Shown here: positions 50,814-62,800 of the stretch, piece after piece
How positions within the stretch are numbered: the stretch's first letter is position 1
Layout of the letters: every line of letters begins with the position of its first letter
The notes under the pieces: generated by a model
What the model saw: only the letters and a program-made list of their open reading frames with translations
Databases searched by the model: none
Told to the model about the DNA's origin: nothing
Source of the DNA: Odiellus spinosus
Lineage: Eukaryota; Arthropoda; Arachnida; Opiliones; Phalangiidae
Assembly (NCBI GenBank): GCA_963920705.1
Contig: OY987225.1
Location: forward strand, 12,852,829-12,916,828
Length of the DNA: 64,000 nt
Direction of reading: 5' to 3'
Program-made: the position numbers and the translations under genes

Positions 50814-53800
50814 GTTGTAATAAAACATTATCCATGGATTAGGTTTGTTCGTTTGCAACGTAGATTAATAATTAAAATATGGGAATTTTTATTCCCTTTA
50901 AATTCCTTGGATTAGCATTCATAAGCTAACATGAACGAATTGCCTCGACTATAGTCGAGGAGTTGTAATAAAATAATATCCATGGATTAGGTTTGTTCGT
51001 TTGCAACCTAGATTAAAAATTAAAATTTGGGATTTTTTATTCCCTATAAATTCCTTGTATAAGCATTCATAAGCTAACAAGAACGAATTGCCTCGACTAA
51101 AGTCGAGGAGTTGTAATAAAACATTATCCATGGATTAGGTTTGTTCGTTTGTAACCTAGATTAAAAATTAAAATATGGTTATTTTTTATTCCCTTTAAAT
51201 TCCTGTATAAGCATTCATAAGCTAACATGAACGAATTGCCTCGACTAAAGTCGAGGAGTTGTAATAAAACATTATCCATGGATTAGGTTTGTTCGTTTGC
51301 AACCTAGATTAAAATATGGGGATTTTTTATTCCCTTTAAATTCCTTGTATAAGCATTCATAAGGTAACATGAACGAATTGCCTCGACTAAAGTCGAGGAG
51401 TTGTAATAAAAAATTATCCATGGATCAGGTTTGTTCGTTTGCAATCTAGATTAAAAATTAAAATATGGGAATGTTTTTCCCTTTAAATTCCTTGTATACG
51501 CATTCATAAGCTAACATGAACGAATTGCCTCGACTAAAGTCGAGGAATTGTAATAAAACAATAACCATGGATTAGGTTTGTTCGTTTGCAACCTAGATTA
51601 AAAATTAAAATATGGGGATTTTTTATTCCCTTTAAATTCCTTGTAAAAGCATTCATAAGCTAACATGAACGAATTGCCTCGACTAAAGTCGAGGAGTTGT
51701 AATAAAACATTATCCATGGATTAGGTTTGTTCGTATTCAACCTAGATTAAAAACTAAAATATGGGGATTTTTTATTCCCTTTAAATTCTTTATATAAGCA
51801 TTCATAAGCTAACATGAACGAATTGCCTCGACTAAAGTCGAGGAGTTGTAATAAAACATTATCCATGGATTATGTTTGTTCGTTTGCAACCTAGATTAAA
51901 AATTAAAATATGGGGAATTTTTATTCCCTTTAAATTCCTTGTATAAGCATTCATAAGGTAACATGAACGAATTGCCTCGACTAAAGTCGAGGAGTTGTAA
52001 TAAAACATTATCCATGGATTAGGTTTGTTCGTTTGCAACCTAGATTAAAAATTAAAGTATGGGGATTTTTTATTCCTTTTAAATTCCTTGTATAAGCATT
52101 CATAAGCTAACATGACCGAATTGCCTCGACTAAAGTCGAGGAGTTGTAATAAAACATTAACCATGGATTAGGTTTGTTCGTTTGCAACCTAGATTAATAA
52201 TTAAAATACGGGAATTTTTATTCCCTTTAAATTCCTTGTATAAGCATTCATAGGCTAACATGAACGAATTGCCTCGAATAAAGTCGAGCAGTAGTAATAA
52301 AACAATATCCATGGATTAGGTTTGTTCGTTTGCAACCTAGATTAAAAATTAAAATATGGGGATTTTTTATTCCCTTTAAATTCCTTGTATAAGCATTCAT
52401 AAGCTAACATGAACGAATTGCCTCGACTAAAGTCGAGGAGTTGTAATAAAACATTATCCATGGATTAGGTTTGTTCGTTTACAACCTAGATTAAAAATTA
52501 AAATATGGGGATTTTTTATTCCCTTTAAATTCCTTGTATAAGCTTTCATAAGCTAACATGAACGAATTGCCTCGACTAAAGTCGAGGAGTTGTAATAAAA
52601 CATTATCCATGGATTAGGTTTGTTCGTTTGCAACCTAGATTAAAAATTAAAGTATGGGGATTTTTTATTCCTTTTAAATTCCTTGTATAAGCATTCATAA
52701 GCTAACATGAACGAATTGCCTCGACTAAAGTCGAGGAGTTGTAATAAAACAATATCCATGGATTAGGTTTGTTCGTTTGCAACCTAGATTAAAAATTAAA
52801 ATATGTTTTTTTTTTTATTCCCTTTAAATTCCTTGTATAAGCATTCATAAGCTAACATGAACGAATTGCCTCGACTAAAGTCGAGGAGTTGTAATAAAAC
52901 ATTATCCATGGATTAGGTTTGTTCGTTTACAACCTAGATTAAAAATTAAAATATGGGGATTTTTTATTCCCTTTAAATTCCTTGTATAAGCTTTCATAAG
53001 CTAACATGAACGAATTGCCTCGACTTAAGTCGAGGAGTTGTAATAAAACATTATCCATGGATTAGGTTTGTTCGTTTACAACCTAGATTAAAAATTAAAA
53101 TATGGGGATTTTTTATTCCCTTTAAATTCCTTGTATAAGCATTCATAAGCTAACATGAACAAATTGCTTCGACTAAAATCGAGGAGTTGTAATAAAACAT
53201 TATCCATGGATTAGGTTTGTTCGTTTGCAACCTAGATTAAAAATTAAAATATGGGGAATTTTTATTCCCTTTAAATTCCTTGGATAAGCATTCATAAGCT
53301 AACATGAACGAATTGCCTCGACTAAAGTCGAGGAGTTGTGATAAAACATTATCCATGGATTAGGTTGGTTCGTTTGCAACCTAAATTAAAATATGGGGAA
53401 TTTTTATTCCCTTTAAATTCCTTGTATAAGCATTCATAAGGTAACATGAACGTATTCCCTCGACTAAAGTCGAGGAGTTGTAATAAAAAATTATCCATGG
53501 ATCAGGTTTGTTCGTTTGCAATCTAGATTAAAAATTAAAATATGGGAATGTTTTTCCCTTTAAATTCCTTGTATACGCATTCATAAGCTAACATGAACGA
53601 ATTGCCTCGACTAAAGTCGAGGAATTGTAATAAAACAATAACCATGGATTAGGTTTGTTCGTTTGCAACCTAGATTAAAAATTAAAATATGGGGATTTTT
53701 TATTCCCTTTAAATTCCTTGTAAAAGCATTCATAAGCTAACATGAACGAATTGCCTCGACTAAAGTCGAGGAGTTGTAATAAAACATTATCTATGGATTA

Positions 53801-54384
53801 GGTTTGTTCGTTTTCAACCTAGATTAAAAACTAAAATATGGGGATTTTTTATTCCCTTTAAATTCTTTATATAAGCATTCATAAGCTAACATGAACGAAT
53901 TGCCTCGACTAAAGTCGAGGAGTTGTAATAAAACATTATCCATGGATTATGTTTGTTCGTTTGCAACCTAGATTAAAAATTAAAATATGGGGAATTTTTA
54001 TTCCCTTTAAATTCCTTGTATAAGCATTCATAAGGTAACATGAACGAATTGCCTCGACTAAAGTCGAGGAGTTGTGATAAAACATTATCCATGGATTAGG
54101 TTTGTTCGTTTGCAACCTAGATTAAAAATTAAAGTATGGGGATTTTTTATTCCCTTTAAATTCCTTGTATAAGGATTCATAAGCTAACATGAACGAATTG
54201 CCTCGACTAAAGTCGAGGAGTTGTAATAAAACATTATCCATGGATTAGGTTTGTTCGTTTGCAACCTAGATTAAAATATGGGGATTTTTTATTCCCTTTA
54301 AATTCCTTGTATAAGCATTCATAAGGTAACATGAACGAATTTCCTCGACTAAAGTCGAGGAGTTATAATAAAACATTATCCATA
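50814..54384 (+). repeat. Satellite array between cassettes 5 and 6
   Basis: About 3.6 kb of monomers. Contains GGGAATGTTTTTCCC units at 51467 and 53544 (offset 2077, again at 56208), the longest T-run of the window (eleven T at 52806-52816), and near 52150-52310 a pair of monomers (TAACCATGG, ACGGGAATTT, then GTCGAGCAGTAG) otherwise confined to the first 16.5 kb. No gene is visible. Confidence 0.95.
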
Positions 54385-54734
54385 GAAAACATTATCCAAT
54401 TAAGGTATGCGATCAGATCATAGAACTCTGATTCTATGCCTAAAGCCAAAGCTAAATTAAGTAAATTTTTCTATCGAACGAAAAGTTTCATTTTGTTTGA
54501 CACGTAACCCCTGAAAAATAATTAAGCGAAATTTAATGTTAAGCGTCAATGGGAGAAAATCGTCTGTTATGTTTTTTCTTAAATATTTCCGAGTGAATAA
54601 AATCAGTTGTTTTGAAATTTGAAACTCTTAATCGTGCCAGATTGTGATTATATTTAAATTTCGTTTTAAAAGAAAATCTAATTATATTTAAATTTCATGT
54701 TTTAAGAGAGAATTTAATTGTATTAAAATTTAAT
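54385..54734 (+). repeat. Non-satellite cassette, copy 6 (350 bp)
   Basis: Full form with AACTCTTAATCGTGCC, a base shared only with copy 7. Confidence 0.92.
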
Positions 54735-55344
54735 GTTGTAATAAAACATTATCCATGGATTAGGTTTGTTCGTTTGCAACGTAGATTAATAATTAAAATA
54801 TGGGAATTTTTATTCCCTTTAAATTCCTTGTATAAGCATTCATAAGGTAACATGAACGAATTGCCTCGACTATAGTCGAGGAGTTGTAATAAAACAATAT
54901 CCATGGATTAGGTTTGTTCGTTTGCAACCTAGATTAAAAATTAAAGTATTGGGATTTTTTATTAACTATAAATTCCTTGTATAAGCATTCATAAGCTAAC
55001 ATGAACGAATTGCCTCGACTAAAGTCGAGGAGTTGTAATAAAACATTATCCATGGATTAGGTTTGTTCGTTTGTAACCTAGATTAAAAATTAAAATATGG
55101 GGATTTTTTATTCCCTTTAAATTCCTGTATAAGCATTCATAAGCTAACATGAACGAATTGCCTCGACTAAAGTCGAGGAGTTGTAATAAAACATTATTCA
55201 TGGATTAGGTTTGTTCGTTTGCAACCTAGATTAAAATATGGGGATTTTTTATTCCCTTTAAATTCCTTGTATAAGCATTCATAAGGTAACATGAACGAAT
55301 TTCCTCGACTAAAGTCGAGGAGTTATAATAAAACATTATCCATA
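54735..55344 (+). repeat. Satellite monomers between cassettes 6 and 7
   Basis: Four monomers. With cassette 6 they form a 960-bp composite unit followed directly by cassette 7. The dyad at 54864-54881 is a perfect palindrome (CCTCGACTATAGTCGAGG). Confidence 0.93.
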
Positions 55345-55694
55345 GAAAACATTATCCAATTAAGGTATGCGATCAGATCATAGAACTCTGATTCTATGCC
55401 TAAAGCCAAAGCTAAATTAAGTAAATTTTTCTATCGAACGAAAAGTTTCATTTTGTTTGACACGTAACCCCTGAAAAATAATTAAGCGAAATTTAATGTT
55501 AAGCGTCAATGGGAGAAAATCGTCTGTTATGTTTTTTCTTAAATATTTCCGAGTGAATAAAATCAGTTGTTTTGAAATTTGAAACTCTTAATCGTGCCAG
55601 ATTGTGATTATATTTAAATTTCGTTTTAAAAGAAAATCTAATTATATTTAAATTTCATGTTTTAAGAGAGAATTTAATTGTATTAAAATTTAAT
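55345..55694 (+). repeat. Non-satellite cassette, copy 7 (350 bp)
   Basis: Practically identical to copy 6, including CTTAATCGTGCC. Its right flank reads GTTGTAACAAAAC, one base different from all other copies. Confidence 0.92.
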
Positions 55695-58153
55695 GTTGTA
55701 ACAAAACATTATCCATGGATTAGGTTTGTTCGTTTGCAACGTAGATTAATAATTAAAATATGGGAATTTTTATTCCCTTTAAATTCCTTGGATAAGCATT
55801 CATAAGCTAACATGAACGAATTGCCTCGACTAAAGTCGAGGAGTTGTGATAAAACATTATCCATGGATTAGGTTTGTTCGTTTGCAACCTAAATTAAAAA
55901 TTAAAATATGGGGAATTTTTATTCCCTTTAAATTCCTTGGATAAGCATTCATAAGCTAACATGAACGAATTGCCTCGACTAAAGTCGAGGAGTTGTGATA
56001 AAACATTATCCATGGATTAGGTTTGTTCGTTTGCAACCTAAATTAAAAATTAAAATATGGGGAATTTTTATTCCCTTTAAATTCCTTGTATAAGCATTCA
56101 TAAGGTAACATGAACGTATTCCCTCGACTAAAGTCGAGGAGTTGTAATAAAACATTATCCATGGATCAGGTTTGTTCGTTTGCAATCTAGATTAAAAATT
56201 AAAATATGGGAATGTTTTTCCCTTTAAATTCCTTGTATACGCATTCATAAGCTAACATGAACGAATTGCCTCGACTAAAGTCGAGGAATTGTAATAAAAC
56301 AATAACCATGGATTAGGTTTGTTCGTTTGCAACCTAGATTAAAAATTAAAATATGGGGATTTTTTATTCCCTTTAAATTCCTTGTAAAAGCATTCATAAG
56401 CTAACATGAACGAATTGCCTCGACTAAAGTCGAGGAGTTGTAATAAAACATTATCCATGGATTAGGTTTGTTCGTTTGCAACCTAGATTAAAAACTAAAA
56501 TATGGGGATTTTTTATTCCCTTTAAATTCTTTATATAAGCATTCATAAGCTAACATGAACGAATTGCCTCGACTAAAGTCGAGGAGTTGTAATAAAACAT
56601 TATCCATGGATTATGTTTGTTCGTTTGCAACCTAGATTAAAAATTAAAATATGGGGATTTTTTATTCCCTTTAAATTCCTTGTATAAGGATTCATAAGCT
56701 AACATGAACGAATTGCCTCGACTAAAGTCGAGGAGTTGTAATAAAACATTATCCATGGAATATGTTTGTTCGTTTGCAACGTAGATTAATAATTAAAATA
56801 TGGGAATTTTTATTCCCTTTAAATTCCTTGTATAAGCATTCATAGGCTAACATGAACGAATTGCCTCGACTAAAAGCGAGGAGTTGTAATAAAACATTAT
56901 CCATGGATTAGGTTTGTTCGTTTGTAACCTAGATTAAAAATTAAAATATGGGGATTTTTTACTCCCTTTAAATTCCTTGTATAAGCATTCATAAGCTAAC
57001 ATGAACGACTTGCCTCGACTAAAGTCGAGGAGTTGTAATAAAACATTATCCATGGAGTAGGTTTGTTCGTTTGCAACCTAGATTAAAAATTAAAATATGG
57101 GGATTTTTTATTCCCTTTAAATTCCTTGTATAAGCATTCATAAGCTAACATGAACGAATTGCCTCGACTAAAGTCGAGGAGTTGTAATAAAACATTATCC
57201 ATGGATTAGGTTTGTTCGTTTGCAACCTAGATTAAAAACTAAAATATGGGGATTTTTTATTCCCTTTAAATTCTTTATATAAGCATTCATAAGCTAACAT
57301 GAACGAATGAGGAATTGTAATAAAACATTATCCATGGATTAGGTTTGTTCGTTTGCAACCTAGATTAAAAATTAAAGTATGGGGATTTTTTATTCCTTTT
57401 AAATTCCTTGTATAAGCATTCATAAGCTAACATGAACGAATTGCCTCGACTAAAGTCGAGGAGTTGTAATAAAACATTAACCATGGATTAGGTTTGTTCG
57501 TTTGCAACCTAGATTAATAATTAAAATACGGGATTTTTTATTCCCTTTAAATTCCTTGTAAAAGCATTCATAAGCTAACATGAACGAATGAGGAGTTGTA
57601 ATAAAACATTATCCTTGGATTAGGTTTGTTCGTTTGCAACCTAGATTAAAAATTAAAATATGGGGAATTTTTATTCCCTTTAAATTCCTTGTATAAGCAT
57701 TCATAAGGTAACATGAACGAATTGCCTCGACTAAAGTCGAGGAGTTGTAATAAAACATTATCCATGGATTAGGTTTGTTCGTTTGCAACCTAGATTAATA
57801 ATTAAAATATGGGAATTTTTATTCCCTTTAAATTCCTTATATAAGCATTCATAGGCTAACATGAACGAATTGCCTCGACTAAAGTCGAGGAGTTGTAAAA
57901 AAACAATATCCATGGATTAGGTTTGTTCGTTTGCAACCTAGATTAAAAATTAAAATATGTGGTTTTTTTATTCCCTTTAAATTCCTTGTATAAGCATTCC
58001 TAAGGTAACATGAACGAATTGCCTCGACTAAAGTCGAGGAGTTGTGATAAAACATTATCCATGGATTAGGTTTGTTCGTTTGCAACATAGATTAAAAATT
58101 AAAGTATGGGGATTTTTTATTCCCTTTAAATTCCTTGTATAAGGATTCATAAG

Positions 58154-59015
58154 CTAAAATGAACGAATTGCCTCGAATAAAGTCGAGGAGTTGTAATAAA
58201 ACATTATCCATGGATTAGGTTTGTTCGTTTGCAACCTAGATTAATAATTAAAATATGGGAATTTTTATTCCCTTTAAATTCCTTGTATAAGCATTCATAG
58301 GCTAACATGAACGAATTGCCTTGACTAAAATCGAGGAGTTGTAATAAAACATTATCCATGGATTAGGTTTGTTCGTTTGTAACCTAGATTAAAAATTAAA
58401 ATATGGGGAATTTTTATTCCCTTTAAATTCCTTGTTTAAGCATTCATAAGCTAACATGAACGAATGAGGAGTTGTAATAAAACATTATCCATGGATTAGG
58501 TTTGTTCGTTTGCAACCTAGATTAAAAATTAAAATATGGGAATTTTTTATTCCCTTTAAATTCCTTGTATAAGCATTCATAAGCTAACATGAACCAATTG
58601 CCTCGACTAAAGTCGAAGAGTTGTAATAAAACATTATCCATGGATTAGGTTTGTTCGTTTGTAGCCTAGATTAAAAATTAAAATATGGGGATTTTTTTTT
58701 TCCCTTTAAATTCCTTGTATAAGCATTCATAAGCTAACATGAACGAATGAGGAGTTGTAATAAAACATTATCCTTGGATTAGGTTTGTTCGTTTGCAACC
58801 TAGATTAAAAATTAAAATATGGGAATTTTTTATTCCCTTTAAATTCCTTGTATAAGCATTCATAAGCTAACATGAACGACTTGCCTCGACTAAAGTCGAG
58901 GAGTTGTAATAAAACATTATCCATGGAGTAGGTTTGTTCGTTTGCAACCTAGATTAAAAATTAAAATATGGGGATTTTTTATTCCCTTTAAATTCCTTGT
59001 ATAAGCATTCATAAG
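58154..59015 (+). repeat. 862-bp tandem higher-order repeat, unit 1
   Basis: Six monomers, two of them 133 bp. CTAAAATGAACG at 58154 and GAACCAATTGCC at 58591 recur at 59016 and 59453. Also contains CTAAAGTCGAAGAG and CCATGGAGTAGG as private markers. Confidence 0.88.
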
Positions 59016-59877
59016 CTAAAATGAACGAATTGCCTCGAATAAAGTCGAGGAGTTGTAATAAAACATTATCCATGGATTAGGTTTGTTCGTTTGCAACCTA
59101 GATTAATAATTAAAATATGGGAATTTTTATTCCCTTTAAATTCCTTGTATAAGCATTCATAGGCTAACATGAACGAATTGCCTTGACTAAAATCGAGGAG
59201 TTGTAATAAAACATTATCCATGGATTAGGTTTGTTCGTTTGTAACCTAGATTAAAAATTAAAATATGGGGAATTTTTATTCCCTTTAAATTCCTTGTTTA
59301 AGCATTCATAAGCTAACATGAACGAATGAGGAGTTGTAATAAAACATTATCCATGGATTAGGTTTGTTCGTTTGCAACCTAGATTAAAAATTAAAATATG
59401 GGAATTTTTTATTCCCTTTAAATTCCTTGTATAAGCATTCATAAGCTAACATGAACCAATTGCCTCGACTAAAGTCGAAGAGTTGTAATAAAACATTATC
59501 CATGGATTAGGTTTATTCGTTTGTAGCCTAGATTAAAAATTAAAATATGGGGATTTTTTTTTCCCTTTAAATTCCTTGTATAAGCATTCATAAGCTAACA
59601 TGAACGAATGAGGAGTTGTAATAAAACATTATCCTTGGATTAGGTTTGTTCGTTTGCAACCTAGATTAAAAATTAAAATATGGGAATTTTTTATTCCCTT
59701 TAAATTCCTTGTATAAGCATTCATAAGCTAACATGAACGACTTGCCTCGACTAAAGTCGAGGAGTTGTAATAAAACATTATCCATGGAGTAGGTTTGTTC
59801 GTTTGCAACCTAGATTAAAAATTAAAATATGGGGATTTTTTATTCCCTTTAAATTCCTTGTATAAGCATTCATAAGC
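59016..59877 (+). repeat. 862-bp tandem higher-order repeat, unit 2
   Basis: Adjacent second unit, differing by a one-base change in a T-run and a G to A (TTTATTCG near 59514). The repeat ends after the CCATGGAGTAGG monomer. Confidence 0.88.
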
Positions 59878-62800
59878 TAACATGAACGAATTGCCTCGAC
59901 TAAAGTCGAGGAGTTGTAATAAAACATTATCCATGGATTAGGTTTGTTCGTTTGCAACCTAGATTAATAATTAAAATATGGGAATTTTTATTCCCTTTAA
60001 ATTCCTTGTATAAGAATTCATAGGCTAACATGAACGAATTGCCTCGACTAAAGTCGAGGAGTTGTAATAAAACAATATCCATGGATTAGGTTTGTTCGTT
60101 TGCAACCTAGATTAAAAATTAAAATATGTTTTTTTTTTATTCCCTTTAAATTCCTTGTATAAGCATTCATAAGTTAACATGAACGAATTGCCTCGACTAA
60201 AGTCGAGGAGTTGTAATAAAACATTATCCATGGATTAGGTTTGTTCGTTTACAACCTAGATTAAAAATTAAAATATGGGGATTTTTTATTCCCTTTAAAT
60301 TCCTTGTATAAGCATTCATAAGCTAACATGAACGAATTGCCTCGACTAAAGTCGAGGATTTGTAATAAAACATTATCCATGGATTAGGTTTGTTCGTTTA
60401 CAACCTAGATTAAAAATTAAAATATGGGGATTTTTTATTCCCTTTAAATTCCTTGTATAAGCATTCATAAGCTAACATGAACGAATTGCCTCGACTAAAG
60501 TCGAGGAGTTGTAATAAAACATTTTCCATGGATTAGGTTTGTTCGTTTGTAACCTAGATTAAAAATTAAAATATGGGGATTTTTTATTCCCTTTAAATTC
60601 CTTGTTTAAGCATTCATAAGCTAACATGAACGAATGAGGAGTTGTAATAAAACATTATCCATGGATTAGGTTTGTTCGTTTGCAGCCTAGATTAAAAATT
60701 AAAATATGGGGATTTTTTATTCCCTTTAAATTCCTTGTATAAGCATTCATAAGCTAACATGAACGAATTGCCTCGACTAAAGCCGAGGAGTTGTAATAAA
60801 ACATTTTCCATGGATTAGGTTTGTTCGTTTGTAACCTAGATTAAAAATTAAAATATGGGGATTTTTTATTCCCTTTAAATTCCTTGTATAAGCATTCATA
60901 AGCTAACATGAACGAATTGCCTCGACTAAAGTCGAGGAGTTGCAATAAAACATTATCCATGGATTAGGTTTGTTCGTTTACAACATAGATTAAAAATTAA
61001 AATATGGGGATTTTTTATTCCCTTTAAATTCCTTGTATAAGCATTCATAAGCTAACATGAACGAATTGCCTCGAATAAAGTCGAGGAGTTGTAATAAAAC
61101 ATTTTCCATGGATTAGGTTTGTTCGTTTGTAACCTAGATTAAAAATTAAAATATGGGGATTTTTTATTCCCTTTAAATTCCTTGTAAAAGCATTCATAAG
61201 CTAACATGAACGAATGAGGAGTTGTAATAAAACATTATCCTTGGATTAGGTTTGTTCGTTTGCAACCTAGATTAAAAATTAAAATATGGGGAATTTTTAT
61301 TCCCTTTAAATTCCTTGTATAAGCATTCATAAGGTAACATGAACGAATTGCCTCGACTAAAGTCGAGGAGTTGTAATAAAACATTATCCATGGATTAGGT
61401 TTGTTCGTTTGCAACCTAGATTAATAATTAAAATATGGGAATTTTTATTCCCTTTAAATTCCTTGTATAAGCATTCATAAGGTAACATGAACGAATTGCC
61501 TCGACTAAAGTCGAGGAGTTGTGATAAAACATTATCCATGGATTAGGTTTGTTCGTTTGCAACATAGATTAAAAATTAAAGTATGGGGATTTTTTATTCC
61601 CTTTAAATTCCTTGTATAAGGATTCATAAGCTAAAATGAACGAATTGCCTCGAATAAAGTCGAGGAGTTGTAATAAAACATTATCCATGGATTAGGTTTG
61701 TTCGTTTGCAACCTAGATTAAAAATTAAAATATGGGGATTTTTTATTCCCTTTAAATTCCTTGTATAAGCATTCATAAGCTAACATGAACGAATTGCCTC
61801 GACTAAAGTCGAGGAGTTGTAATAAAACATTATCCATGGATTAGGTTTGTTCGTTTGCAACCTAGATTAATAATTAAAATATGGGAATTTTTATTCCCTT
61901 TAAATTCCTTGTATAAGAATTCATAGGCTAACATGAACGAATTGCCTCGACTAAAGTCGAGGAGTTGTAATAAAACAATATCCATGGATTAGGTTTGTTC
62001 GTTTGCAACCTAGATTAAAAATTAAAATATGGTTTTTTTTTATTCCCTTTAAATTCCTTGTATAAGCATTCATAAGTTAACATGAACGAATTGCCTCGAC
62101 TAAAGTCGAGGAGTTGTAATAAAACATTATCCATGGATTAGGTTTGTTCGTTTACAACCTAGATTAAAAATTAAAATATGGGGATTTTTTATTCCCTTTA
62201 AATTCCTTGTATAAGCATTCATAAGCTAACATGAACGAATTGCCTCGACTAAAGTCGAGGATTTGTAATAAAACATTATCCATGGATTAGGTTTGTTCGT
62301 TTACAACCTAGATTAAAAATTAAAATATGGGGATTTTTTATTCCCTTTAAATTCCTTGTATAAGCATTCATAAGCTAACATGAACGAATTGCCTCGACTA
62401 AAGTCGAGGAGTTGTAATAAAACATTTTCCATGGATTAGGTTTGTTCGTTTGTAACCTAGATTAAAAATTAAAATATGGGGATTTTTTATTCCCTTTAAA
62501 TTCCTTGTTTAAGCATTCATAAGCTAACATGAACGAATGAGGAGTTGTAATAAAACATTATCCATGGATTAGGTTTGTTCGTTTGCAACCTAGATTAAAA
62601 ATTAAAATATGGGGATTTTTTATTCCCTTTAAATTCCTTGTATAAGCATTCATAAGCTAACATGAACGAATTGCCTCGACTAAAGCCGAGGAGTTGTAAT
62701 AAAACATTTTCCATGGATTAGGTTTGTTCGTTTGTAACCTAGATTAAAAATTAAAATATGGGGATTTTTTATTCCCTTTAAATTCCTTGTATAAGCATTC

